Source of the DNA: an uncultured Thermomicrobia bacterium
GTDB taxonomy: Bacteria; Chloroflexota; Chloroflexia; Thermomicrobiales; JALYUS01
DNA length: 64,000 nt
Direction of reading: 5' to 3'
Assembly (NCBI GenBank): GCA_937968015.1
Contig: CALBSO010000023.1
Location: forward strand, 16,418-80,417
The notes beneath the pieces are model-generated. The model ran no database searches. It was given only the letters and a program-made list of their open reading frames with translations, and was not told the DNA's origin. Made by a program: the position numbers and the translations under genes. Shown piece by piece: positions 51,268 to 60,289 of this stretch (its first letter is position 1; each line of letters opens with the position of its first letter).

Positions 51268-51313
51268 TTGAGTACGATACTGATGAGTCGTACGATTGTT
51301 TGAAAATGCACGA
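51268..51313 (+). promoter_or_regulatory. nuoL promoter with candidate Rex-type operator
   Basis: TTGAGT (51268-51273), a 17-bp spacer and TACGAT (51291-51296) form a promoter. TTGTTTGAAAATGCACGA (51296-51313) overlaps the -10 and the start point. CGATTGTTTGAAAATGCAC (51293-51311) is identical to 49527-49545 near nuoA. TACGATACTG (51273-51282) also resembles TATGATACTG at 49511-49520. Confidence 0.55.
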
Positions 51314-51383
51314 ACGTATGCTATGCTCCGGCCCCGTGGTGAGACGCGATGGGTAGCGAACGCGCATTGCGGGGTATAAAGCG

Positions 51384-53267
51384 GTGGTGAACCTCCTCTG
51401 GGTCGCGGTAGCGGCGCCGATCGTCAGTTGCCTCATCCTCACGGTGGCCGGGGCGCGGCTCGGCGAACGGGTGATTGGCCTACTCGCATGCATCAGCGTC
51501 TTCATCAGTTTCGCGCTCATTCTGCTCTCCTTCAGCGATCTCATCGGCCTCGCGTCGGCGAACCGCGTGCGCGTCTCCAGCGGGTGGACGTGGCTCGCAC
51601 TCGGCGATTTCAACCTCCAGGCGCGGCTGCTTTTTGATCCGCTCGCTGCCCTGCTCGCGCTGATCGTCACGGGTGTCGGTGGGCTGATCCATGTATACGC
51701 AGTCGGCTACATGGCGGACGATCCCGGGTATGCCCGCTTCTTCGCCGAACTGAACGGTTTCATCGCGGCGATGTTGCTCCTCACGTTTGCCGATTCGGTG
51801 CCGCTTCTCGCGGTCGGCTGGATCGGCGTCGGCATCGCCTCCGCCCTCCTGATTGCCTTCTGGTACGACCGCGCGGGGACGGTCGCCGCCGGGCGCAAGG
51901 CGTTCCTCTTCAACATGGTCGGCGACATCGGCCTGATCGTCGCGATGGCTGTCTTCATCCACAAACTCGGTACATTAGATATGGCGGCAATCAACGCGCA
52001 GGTCGGCAATCTGCCGACCTCATGGGCGATTGTCGCGGTGCTCGGGTTGTTGCTGGCGGCTGGCGCGAAATCGGCGCAGTTGCCGCTCTCCGGCTGGTTG
52101 CCGGACGCGATGGCCGGCCCGACCCCGGTCTCCGCCCTGATCCACGCGGCGACGATGGTTGCGGCGGGCATCTATTTGCTCATCCGCCTCTTTCCGGTGA
52201 TTGACCGGAGCGATCTGAACGGACTGGTCGCCACGATCGGCGCATTAACCGCGCTCTATGGTGGCTTGTGCGCCCTCGTCCAGCCGAACCTCAAACGCGT
52301 CCTCGCCTACTCGACGGTCTCGCAACTCGGCCTGATGGTCTTCGCGATTGGCATGAACGCGACGGCGGTCGCCGCCTTCCATCTGGCGACGCACGCGGCA
52401 TTCAAGGCGGTACTCTTCCTCGCTGCCGGTTCGGTGATCCACGCGCTGGATGGCGAGGAACTGCTGGACGGCATGGGCGGGCTGGCGCGACGCCTCCCGC
52501 AGACGACGATTGCCTTCGCCCTCGCCGCGCTTGCCCTCGCCGGGACGCCGGGGCTTTCCGGCTTCTTCTCCAAGGACGCGATCGTGGATGTCGCGCGCGC
52601 GCATGGCATCGTGCCGTACCTCGCGGCGCTCGCCATCTCCGCGCTGACGGCGGCCTACGCGACACGCGCCTTCATCCGCACCTTCCTCGGCCCGGCGAAC
52701 ACGGCCCATCTCCATCCGCCCGGCCCGGTGATGACCGTGCCGCAGTGGCTGCTGACGATCCTTGCAGTGATCGCCGGGTATCTGCCCGTACAGCGCTTCC
52801 TCGTGCCGCGCCTCGGCGGGGAAGTCGTGAACCTCAAGGTGCAGAGCGCGGTCGTCAGTACGCTCGTTTCCGTCTTCGCGGCGGCAATCACCTGGGCGCT
52901 CGTCGCGAATCCGGAGCGGCGACGCAAGTTGCTCGAAGGGGGTGTCGGCGTTCAGCGATGGCTGCTCGGCGGCATGGGGCTGGATAGCGTCGTGAACGCG
53001 ATCGTTGTCCGCCCAATTGTGGCGCTCGCGGATTACGCGCAGGGCAGCCCGAACCTCCCGCCTGCCCCTGCTGCCCAGAGGGCGCCCGCACCCGCGTCCG
53101 CACCCGGCTTCCCCATACTGCCCAAAGGGCACCCGGAAGGGGGCGCCAGAGGCGGGAGTATCCCGTTCCTCGTCCCGCTCAGGCATGCGAATCTGCATCG
53201 CTACGTCGGCGGGCTGGCGGCGGGTGCGTTCGTTCTCGCCATCTATCTGCTGGTGCGGGGAGCGTGA
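51384..53267 (+). CDS. nuoL: NADH-quinone oxidoreductase subunit L
   Basis: This 627-residue proton-antiporter-like subunit has many helices, the conserved pattern WLPDAMAGPTPVSALIHAATMVAAGIYLLIR, and membrane Lys/Glu/His residues (GWIGVGIASALLIAFWYDR and later K in NLKRVLAYSTVSQLGLMV). The last helix is reached through an unusual Pro/Ala linker (SPNLPPAPAAQRAPAPASA) of about 60 residues. GTG 51384 follows GGGG. nuoN follows; nuoM is missing. Confidence 0.93.
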   Translation: MVNLLWVAVAAPIVSCLILTVAGARLGERVIGLLACISVFISFALILLSFSDLIGLASANRVRVSSGWTWLALGDFNLQARLLFDPLAALLALIVTGVGGLIHVYAVGYMADDPGYARFFAELNGFIAAMLLLTFADSVPLLAVGWIGVGIASALLIAFWYDRAGTVAAGRKAFLFNMVGDIGLIVAMAVFIHKLGTLDMAAINAQVGNLPTSWAIVAVLGLLLAAGAKSAQLPLSGWLPDAMAGPTPVSALIHAATMVAAGIYLLIRLFPVIDRSDLNGLVATIGALTALYGGLCALVQPNLKRVLAYSTVSQLGLMVFAIGMNATAVAAFHLATHAAFKAVLFLAAGSVIHALDGEELLDGMGGLARRLPQTTIAFALAALALAGTPGLSGFFSKDAIVDVARAHGIVPYLAALAISALTAAYATRAFIRTFLGPANTAHLHPPGPVMTVPQWLLTILAVIAGYLPVQRFLVPRLGGEVVNLKVQSAVVSTLVSVFAAAITWALVANPERRRKLLEGGVGVQRWLLGGMGLDSVVNAIVVRPIVALADYAQGSPNLPPAPAAQRAPAPASAPGFPILPKGHPEGGARGGSIPFLVPLRHANLHRYVGGLAAGAFVLAIYLLVRGA

Positions 53268-53271
53268 GGGA

Positions 53272-53355
53272 AGCAATACGCAATGAGCAATGAGCAACGA
53301 GCAATGAGTGTCGAGCAGAGAGCGGGCAGCAGAGAGCGGGCAGCAGAGCAAGGGA
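53272..53355. repeat. GAGCAAT heptamer repeat element between nuoL and nuoN
   Basis: The region contains GAGCAAT-like heptamers (AATGAGCAATGAGCAACGAG, 53282-53301), then GAGAGCGGGCAGCAGAGAGC and a related copy. It occupies the position where nuoM is usually found. Confidence 0.65.
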
Positions 53356-53419
53356 GCATGATGCATCCATCGTGCAGGATGCATTCCCTCGTACCACTCA
53401 TTGCTCCCCGGAGGGGCCG

Positions 53420-54844
53420 ATGACCGTTCCGTACATGATGCTCGCGCCGCTCATCGCGCTGGCGGTGACGGCGGTTCTGCTGCTGACGCTCTCGGCGCTC
53501 GCGCCCCGGCAACGGATCGTCGCGGCGGCGCTGACGACGATCGGGCTGCTCGCCGCGTGCGGGCTGATCCTCTGGGGCTGGCGGGAGGCGCGGACGGTCT
53601 TCGGCGGCACCGTGGTGGTGGACGCGCTCGCCGTCGCCTTCGGGCTGCTCGGCATGGCGACGGTGATCGTCACGGTGCTGCTCTCGTTGCCGTACGGAAC
53701 GACAGAGCGGTGGGAGAGCGGCGACTATGAGGCGCTGCTCCTCTTCGCGGCGGGCGGGATGCTCGTGCTCGCGGTGGCGTCCGATCTCTTAGTGCTGCTG
53801 ATCGGCATCGAACTGCTCGCGCTGCCCCTGTATCTGCTCGCCGGCTTCCCCCGCGGGCGGGAGACGGCGCTGCGCTACTTCCTGCTCGGCGTCGTCGCGC
53901 TGGCGATTCAGGCATATGGCACGGCGCTCATCTATGGCGCGGTCGGCTCGACGAAATTTAGCGCGGTCGCGGCGGTCGCGGTACAAAAAGGCGGCGACAC
54001 GCTGCCGTTGCTGCTGGTCGGGCTGGCGCTCGTGCTGACGGGCCTCGGCTTCAAACTGGCGCTCGTCCCCTTCCATCAGTGGGCGCCGGACGCCTATTCC
54101 GGCGCGCCGACGCCGGTGCTCGTCATCCTCGCGGTCGGCACAAAGGTCGCGGTGATTGCGGCGTTCGTCCGGCTCTTGTACGGCGCGGTGCCGGGTCTGC
54201 AATCGTACTGGGGGCCGCTCGTTACGGCGGTCGCGCTGATCACCGTGCTCGTCGGCAGTGTCGGCGTGCTCTTACAGCGAGAGATGGGGCGACTGATCGC
54301 CTACTCGGGCATCGCGCAGATCGGCCTCGTCACGCTCGCGTTGGCGACGGGGAGCGGCGCGGGGGCGCGGGCCGCCTTCCTCGGCCTCGTCGCATATGCG
54401 GCGGCGACCGGTGCACTCGTCACAGTGCTCGGTATAGTGCATCACCCCGGCGGCGACAGCCGGACGCTCCCCGCGCTCGGCGGGCTGATGACCCGGCATC
54501 GCGGTATCGCCTTCGCGCTGATTCTCGCGCTCCTCTCGCTCGGCGGCATCCCGCCGACCGCCGGGTTCGCCGGAAAACTCGCCCTGCTTACCGCCGCGCT
54601 CAACGGCGTCAACGCCTGGGTCGTCTTCGTCGCCGCGCTCGCCAGCGTCGCCACCGTTGCCGCGTATGTGCGCGTCTTCCTCTCGACCCTCCAGACACGT
54701 CCCGATCCGTCCACAGCAATGGTCCAAGCCTCCCCGCTGCTCCTCGTCACCCTACTCGCCGTCACGCTCGTGACGATCATCGCGGGTGTCGCCCCGTGGG
54801 TGATTGGCTGGTCCGGTAAACTGCTCGGCGGTGGCGGTTTCTAG
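53420..54844 (+). CDS. nuoN: NADH-quinone oxidoreductase subunit N
   Basis: The 474-residue antiporter-like membrane subunit contains FKLALVPFHQWAPDAYSGAPTPVLVILAVGTKVAVIAAFVRLLYG and RLIAYSGIAQIGLVTLALATG, with the conserved helix residues of the family. GGAGGGGCC precedes ATG 53420. It is co-oriented with nuoL and follows it after a 150-nt repeat gap. Confidence 0.93.
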   Translation: MTVPYMMLAPLIALAVTAVLLLTLSALAPRQRIVAAALTTIGLLAACGLILWGWREARTVFGGTVVVDALAVAFGLLGMATVIVTVLLSLPYGTTERWESGDYEALLLFAAGGMLVLAVASDLLVLLIGIELLALPLYLLAGFPRGRETALRYFLLGVVALAIQAYGTALIYGAVGSTKFSAVAAVAVQKGGDTLPLLLVGLALVLTGLGFKLALVPFHQWAPDAYSGAPTPVLVILAVGTKVAVIAAFVRLLYGAVPGLQSYWGPLVTAVALITVLVGSVGVLLQREMGRLIAYSGIAQIGLVTLALATGSGAGARAAFLGLVAYAAATGALVTVLGIVHHPGGDSRTLPALGGLMTRHRGIAFALILALLSLGGIPPTAGFAGKLALLTAALNGVNAWVVFVAALASVATVAAYVRVFLSTLQTRPDPSTAMVQASPLLLVTLLAVTLVTIIAGVAPWVIGWSGKLLGGGGF

Positions 54845-55064
54845 ACAGGTCGAAGGTATGCGATGAGGTGGGAGCAGGCGGTCTTCGCGCAAGGGGAAGC
54901 AGGTGCGCCGCCACCCGCCTGGTGGGCAACACGCCGTTGCGTTGACGCGGCTCTCCTGCTGACCGTCCGCTACCGCAGGATACATGCCGCCCCAACGAAA
55001 CCGCTTGAATCGCTTTCTCCCCGCTACCCGTAACATCATCAGTGGTTTATACGTTGACTATAGT
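54845..55064. promoter_or_regulatory. Intergenic region with a possible kinase promoter
   Basis: No gene is evident. TATAGT (55059-55064) is a good -10, but the -35 18 nt upstream is weak. If used, it would place the transcription start at ATG 55072, so the kinase could be read as a leaderless message or from ATG 55126. Confidence 0.35.
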
Positions 55065-55125
55065 GTAATGTATGACGCTGGGCGATTACAGTGTTGTCAG
55101 GAGCGACGCCAGAGGGGCGGCAACA

Positions 55126-58100
55126 ATGATGTTGGATAAAGATCAGTTCCGAGTTGGGGCGCATCCGATCGCCGACGCGCTCTTCCTGCTCGAACCGGAT
55201 GGCGCGACCTTCCGTTGCGCGCATGTGGATGCCGCATACACCAAACTGACCGGCTTCACTGCGGCACGGGTGACTGGAAAGCGGCTCGATGACTGCCTGC
55301 CCGCCGCGCAGGGCGCCTTGCTGATCCTCAAATGCCGGGAGGCCATCGCGGCGCGCACATCGGTCAGTTATGAGGAGCGGGTGATCGCCCACGACCGTGA
55401 AGTGACGGTTATCACGCGGCTGATTCCACAGTTCGATGATGCGGGCATATGCGTGCGGTTGATCAGCACGATGACGGACATTACCGAGCGCCGCAACGCC
55501 GCGAGCGCCGTGCAGGAAGCGGCGGAACAATACCGGCTCCTCTTCGAGGGCAACCCGAACCCGATGTGGGTCTACGACCGCGAGACGCTCGCCTTCCTCG
55601 CCGTCAATGACGCGGCGGTGGCCCATTACGGCTACAGTCGCGGTGAGTTCCTGAACATGACGCTCGCGGACATCCGCGTGCCAGACGATTTCACGCGCCT
55701 CCTCCAGCAGTTGCCGACGCGTACGGACAACCGTGCAGTGAGCGAGTGGCAGCATCGCAAGAAAGACGGGACGATCATCGAGGTGGAGACGGTCTCCAAT
55801 AGTCTCCAGTTTCAGGGTCGGTCGGCGCGCCTCGTCCTCGCCAATGACGTGACGGAGCGAAACCGGACTGAGGAAGCGTTACGCGCCTCCGAGGCAAGTT
55901 ACCGGGCGCTCTTCGAGAGCGCGAACGATGCCATTCTCATTTTCGACGTGGAGACGAAAGCGGTGCTCGCCGTCAATCGGAAGGCGTGCGAGACGTACGG
56001 GTATCCGCGCGAGGAGTTTCTTGGCATGAGCACCTTCGCGCTCGCGGCGGATCGCGCTGAAGGAGATACGCGGATGCGGCGGGTGCTCACGGACCCAGCC
56101 TTCCGTAGCTTCGAAGCCGTACATCGCCGCAAGGACGAGACTGAAGTCAACGTCTTCGTCAGTACCTCCATCATCGAGTACGACGGGCGGACGACCGTGC
56201 TCAATATCATCCGCGACATCACGGAGGAGAAACGCGCCGAGGCCGAACTACGCGCTGCGAAGGAAGCGGCGGACGCCGCCAACCGCGCCAAGAGCCAGTT
56301 CCTCGCCAACATGAGCCACGAAATTCGCACGCCGATGAATGGTGTGATTGGCATGACCGGCCTGTTGCTCGATACGCCACTGACGCCTGAGCAGCAGGAG
56401 TATGCCGAGACGATCCGCACCAGCGGCGATGCCCTCCTGACGATCATCAACGACATTCTCGACTTCTCGAAGATCGAATCGGGCAGCCTCGATCTGGAGG
56501 AGCAGCCCTTCGATCTCCGTGACTGCGTGGAGGATGCGCTCGACCTGCTCGCCACCCGCGCCACCGAGAAGAACCTCGACCTTGCCTACCTGATTGACGA
56601 TGGCGTGCCGGGAACGCTCGTTGGCGACGTGACGCGGCTCCGGCAAGTGCTCGTCAACCTGATCGGCAACGCGATCAAGTTCACCGCGACGGGCGAGGTC
56701 GTCGTCTCGGTCTCCTCCCAAGCGGCGGACCGGCGGCATGAGGTGCGCTTCGCCGTGCGGGACACCGGCATCGGCATCCCGGCGGAGCGGATGGACCGGC
56801 TCTTCAAGTCCTTCAGCCAGGTGGATTCTTCGACCACGCGCATGTATGGCGGCACCGGCCTCGGCCTGGCGATCTCGAAGCGGCTCGCGGAGTTGATGGA
56901 TGGCAGGATGTGGGTGGAGAGTACGCCAGGCGAAGGCTCGACCTTCTTCTTCACGATCACCGCCGCCGTGCCGACCCAGGCGCGCGTCTGGCAGCGCAGC
57001 GTGCAGCCGTCGCTCGCCGGCCGACGCATCCTGATCGTGGATGATAATGAGACGAACCGTCGCATCCTCACCTTGCAGGCGCAGAACTGGGGCATGCGGG
57101 CCCGCGCCGCCGCCGATGGCGCGGAGGCGCTGGAGTGGGTCCGGCGTGGCGACCCCTTCGACGTCGTGATCCTCGATATGCAGATGCCCGACATGGACGG
57201 CATTGCCCTCGCGGCGGCAATCCGCGCGGATCGGGACGCGGCGACGCTCCCGCTCGTGATGCTCACCTCGATGGGGCGCCGTGAGCAGGGCGATCAGACA
57301 CAGTTCGCCGCCTTCCTTGCCAAGCCGATCAAGCAATCGCAGTTGCACGATGTGCTGATGAGCATCTTCGATGCCATGCCGCGCAAGGCGACGCCGATCG
57401 TCGCCGCGCGACATCTCGACCCAGATCTGGCGGCACGGATGCCACTGCGCATCCTGCTCGCCGAGGACAATATGGTTAATCAGAAACTCGCCGTCCAGTT
57501 GCTCACCAAGATGGGGTACCGCCCCGATGTCGCGGGGAATGGTCTGGAGGCGATTCAGGCACTCGATCGGCAGCCGTACGATGTCGTCCTGATGGATGTG
57601 CAGATGCCGGAGATGGACGGTTTGGAGGCGACGCGCCGCATTTGTCAACGCTGGCCGCGCGCCGCGCGCCCCTTCATCATCGCGATGACTGCCGACGCGA
57701 TGCAGGGCGACCGCGAGAAGTGCCTGAACGCGGGGATGGACGATTACGTGACCAAGCCGGTCCAGGTCGTCGCGCTGGTGGAGGCGCTGAAGCGGGCGCG
57801 TCCCCTTGCTGCGACCAACGGCGCCGGTGCGTCGCTGCCGGATGCGGCGGATGGCGACTCCCTCGACGCGCTCCTCGATGCCGCGACGCTTGCTGACATC
57901 CGCGCGATAGTCGGCGACGATGGAGAGGACGGCCTGGCCGGTCTGATTAATTGCTTCCTCGACGACGCGCCCCGCCTCCTGAACGCGATGCGCGACGCCC
58001 TCGACACGAACGACGCGGGCGCGCTCCAAGCCGCCGCGCATACGATGAAATCCACGACATCTCTCTTCGGTGCGACTGCCCTCGCCGCCTTGTGCGAAGC

Positions 58101-58236
58101 GCTCGAACAGCGGAGCGCGGCGAGCCTGATGGATGGCGCGCGGGCGCGCGTTGATGATATCCACGAGGCTTACGCGGATGTCGAGCGCGCCATGCACCGC
58201 CTGCTCGCCTCTACCGACGTGCGGGCGACCGTGTAG
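55126..58236 (+). CDS. Hybrid sensor histidine kinase (PAS-PAS-PAS-HisKA-HATPase-REC-REC-HPt)
   Basis: The 1036-residue protein lacks membrane helices and begins with three PAS domains (residues about 10-125, 140-255, 265-385), each with a YRxLFE-like entry. The HisKA box NMSHEIRTPMNG has His398. The ATPase contains NAIKFTATGEVVVSV, DTGIGIPAERMDRLF and GGTGLGLAISKRL. Two receiver domains have Asp684 (ILDMQMPD) and Asp824 (LMDVQMPE). The C-terminal HPt has His972 in AAAHTMKST. It is a complete internal phosphorelay; the output regulator is elsewhere. ATG 55126 has GAGGGG 8 nt upstream. Confidence 0.93.
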   Translation: MMLDKDQFRVGAHPIADALFLLEPDGATFRCAHVDAAYTKLTGFTAARVTGKRLDDCLPAAQGALLILKCREAIAARTSVSYEERVIAHDREVTVITRLIPQFDDAGICVRLISTMTDITERRNAASAVQEAAEQYRLLFEGNPNPMWVYDRETLAFLAVNDAAVAHYGYSRGEFLNMTLADIRVPDDFTRLLQQLPTRTDNRAVSEWQHRKKDGTIIEVETVSNSLQFQGRSARLVLANDVTERNRTEEALRASEASYRALFESANDAILIFDVETKAVLAVNRKACETYGYPREEFLGMSTFALAADRAEGDTRMRRVLTDPAFRSFEAVHRRKDETEVNVFVSTSIIEYDGRTTVLNIIRDITEEKRAEAELRAAKEAADAANRAKSQFLANMSHEIRTPMNGVIGMTGLLLDTPLTPEQQEYAETIRTSGDALLTIINDILDFSKIESGSLDLEEQPFDLRDCVEDALDLLATRATEKNLDLAYLIDDGVPGTLVGDVTRLRQVLVNLIGNAIKFTATGEVVVSVSSQAADRRHEVRFAVRDTGIGIPAERMDRLFKSFSQVDSSTTRMYGGTGLGLAISKRLAELMDGRMWVESTPGEGSTFFFTITAAVPTQARVWQRSVQPSLAGRRILIVDDNETNRRILTLQAQNWGMRARAAADGAEALEWVRRGDPFDVVILDMQMPDMDGIALAAAIRADRDAATLPLVMLTSMGRREQGDQTQFAAFLAKPIKQSQLHDVLMSIFDAMPRKATPIVAARHLDPDLAARMPLRILLAEDNMVNQKLAVQLLTKMGYRPDVAGNGLEAIQALDRQPYDVVLMDVQMPEMDGLEATRRICQRWPRAARPFIIAMTADAMQGDREKCLNAGMDDYVTKPVQVVALVEALKRARPLAATNGAGASLPDAADGDSLDALLDAATLADIRAIVGDDGEDGLAGLINCFLDDAPRLLNAMRDALDTNDAGALQAAAHTMKSTTSLFGATALAALCEALEQRSAASLMDGARARVDDIHEAYADVERAMHRLLASTDVRATV

Positions 58237-58241
58237 GGTAG

Positions 58242-58305
58242 CCTCACCCCGGCCCCTCTCCGCCGCGTGGGCAGCATCGGCAGGTGAGAGGGGGCAGGGG
58301 TGAGG
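58242..58305. terminator. Bidirectional hairpin between convergent genes
   Basis: CCTCACCCC (58242-58250) and GGGGTGAGG (58297-58305) are the base of a long imperfect stem extended by GGCCCCTCTC and GTGAGAGGGG. It sits between the converging kinase and thiamine-diphosphate enzyme genes, so it can terminate both. The core is also a common dispersed repeat type. Confidence 0.6.
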
Positions 58306-59985
58306 TTAATCCCCCGCCTGCTCGACGAGCCGTTTGACGGGCCACGGGAAGGGGAAGTCGTGCCCGGCACGCAGTTCGAGCAGCACTGGGCCGTCGGCGG
58401 CGAGTGCCGCGTCCCATGCGGCGCCAACCTCGGACGGCTCAGTGACGCGGATACCGCGCGCGCCGAATGCCTCGGCGTACCGCACGAAGTCCACATGGCC
58501 GATCTCCGTTGCGTGGGTGCGCCCAAAAGTCGTCCGCAGCGCGTGGTGGATCATGCCGATCTGCTCATCCGCGTGGACAGCGATCACGACGGGCAAGCCG
58601 AGGTTGCAGATCGTGCCGAAATCGCTGCACGCCATCTGGAACGAGGCGTCGCCCGTCACGCCGACGACCTTTTTGCCGGGCCGCAGCAGCCCGGCAGCGA
58701 GCACGCCCGGCACCGCGTAGCCCATCGCGCCCCACGAACCGGGCTGGAGGTGCGATTCCGGGTTGAAGGTGGGTACCTGAATCGGTGTCCAGAGTTTCAC
58801 CTGGCTGACATCGCTGACGACGAGGATATCCGGCGTCATCCGCTTCGCCAACGCATCGAGCGCGACGCCGATGTGCCACGGGCGGCGATCCCGGTAGCGC
58901 GCGAGCTCGATGTCAATCCCCCGCTGCTGCAACTCCCGCGCGCGGGCGCAGAGGGCGAGCATTGCCGCGTCTTCCCGGTGCGGGCGGCATTCCTCCGCCA
59001 GCGCGCCGACCGCTTCAGCGAGTGCGGTGACCGAGGGGGCGGCGACGGCCAGCGCGCCGTCCGGTTCGTCGGCGGCATCAATGAGCAGCAGACGCTCCCC
59101 GACCTGTTCGACGAGTTGCGCGGCGGTCTCGGTGCCGGAGCGCACGCCGACGCCCAGGACGAGATCGGCGTGCGCGATCGCCTGATATGCCGCCGGATGG
59201 CTGCCCCCCGCGCCCCGGTAGACGCCGATGGAGAGCGGATGGACGGTCGGCATCGCCGCGTGGCCGTCCCAACTGTGAGCGACGGGCGCGCAGAGCCGCT
59301 CCGCGAGCCGGACGACCTGACCGCTCACGGCAGGCCACCACGCATTCTTGCCGACGACGATTGCGACCGTCTTCGCGGCGTCAATCCGCTCAATCGCGCG
59401 ATCAATGCCTCTCGCGGACGCGGGATCGTGCGGTTTCGGTGAGAGTGCGTCGGCGAATACCTCAATCGCGTCGGCTTGCAGTGTGCTGAGCGGGATTTCG
59501 ATATGCACCGGCCCCGGCCGCCCCGCCGTGGCGAGCGCGAAGGCGCGGGTGAGCACAGCGGGAATCTCCGCCGCGTCCTCGACACGCACGGACCACTTCG
59601 TCACCGGCGTGAAGGCGGCTTGCAGGAAGTCCGTCCGATCTACGCCGTGGAACGCCTCCCTGGACGCGCCCTCCGGCACGCCACCGGAGATGTGGACCAG
59701 CGGCGCCCCTGCCGCATACGCCCCCGCGACGCCGGAGAGCGAGTTCGTCGCCCCCGGCCCCGCTGTGGTCACAACGACGCCCGGCCTGCCGGTCAGGCGG
59801 CCATAGACCTCGGCGGCGATGGCGGCGTTGTTCTCGTGCTTGACGGTGATCGGCGTGATCTCCGGCGCGTCCGCCAGCGCGTCGAAGAGGTAGATGACGT
59901 GATCGCCGTCCAGCCCGAAGACCGTATCCACCCCCTGCGCTCTCAGCCCCGCGACGACCGCCTGACTCGGACTCATCTCTGCCAT
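58306..59985 (-). CDS. Thiamine-diphosphate-dependent enzyme (acetolactate-synthase-like)
   Basis: The 559-residue enzyme has the N-terminal pyrimidine domain with Glu51 in TVKHENNAAIAAEVYGRL, the activating glutamate, a central Rossmann-like domain (AKTVAIVVGKNAWWPAV), and a C-terminal pyrophosphate domain with the GDASFQMACSDFGTICNLGLPVVI motif. The family consensus GDGxxxxNxxE is varied here as GDASFQMAC. It resembles benzoylformate decarboxylase- or acetolactate-synthase-type enzymes; no small regulatory subunit is adjacent. GGAGGAG precedes ATG 59985. Substrate uncertain. Confidence 0.88.
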   Translation of the reverse strand: MAEMSPSQAVVAGLRAQGVDTVFGLDGDHVIYLFDALADAPEITPITVKHENNAAIAAEVYGRLTGRPGVVVTTAGPGATNSLSGVAGAYAAGAPLVHISGGVPEGASREAFHGVDRTDFLQAAFTPVTKWSVRVEDAAEIPAVLTRAFALATAGRPGPVHIEIPLSTLQADAIEVFADALSPKPHDPASARGIDRAIERIDAAKTVAIVVGKNAWWPAVSGQVVRLAERLCAPVAHSWDGHAAMPTVHPLSIGVYRGAGGSHPAAYQAIAHADLVLGVGVRSGTETAAQLVEQVGERLLLIDAADEPDGALAVAAPSVTALAEAVGALAEECRPHREDAAMLALCARARELQQRGIDIELARYRDRRPWHIGVALDALAKRMTPDILVVSDVSQVKLWTPIQVPTFNPESHLQPGSWGAMGYAVPGVLAAGLLRPGKKVVGVTGDASFQMACSDFGTICNLGLPVVIAVHADEQIGMIHHALRTTFGRTHATEIGHVDFVRYAEAFGARGIRVTEPSEVGAAWDAALAADGPVLLELRAGHDFPFPWPVKRLVEQAGD

Positions 59986-60233
59986 CGTCTCTACTCCTCC
60001 CCGCTGAATCTATCTGCAACGTGCGCCGTCACTATACCGTATGATCGGCGAGCGCTATGGAAGGCGATACGGCGCGCCATGCACATACGGGGTAACCCTA
60101 CTCGCGGTGCATCGCAGGCTGAGCAGATCAAGCCCAAAAAGCCAAACACTGACCGCGCACAAAGAATGGTTCGCATAACCGACGAGATTTCTCATCATCT
60201 GATCCGATCGCGTTACCGCGCTTGAAACCAAAA

Positions 60234-60257
60234 GGGGCAAGGGATTTCCCTTGCCCC
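60234..60257 (-). terminator. Rho-independent terminator of the selenoprotein operon
   Basis: GGGGCAAGGG (60234-60243) and CCCTTGCCCC (60248-60257) form a perfect 10-bp stem with an ATTT loop. On the minus strand it is followed by TTTTGGTTT, a U-rich tail. It is 33 nt after the DsrE stop and closes the methyltransferase-DsrE transcript. Confidence 0.85.
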
Positions 60258-60289
60258 CGGTGATTGGTTCCCGCCCGCCGATCATCGTA

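Noticed and set aside
55072..55125. ATG 55072 as the kinase start
   Set aside because: It would need a leaderless message from a promoter with a weak -35, whereas ATG 55126 has a good ribosome site; it remains an alternative.
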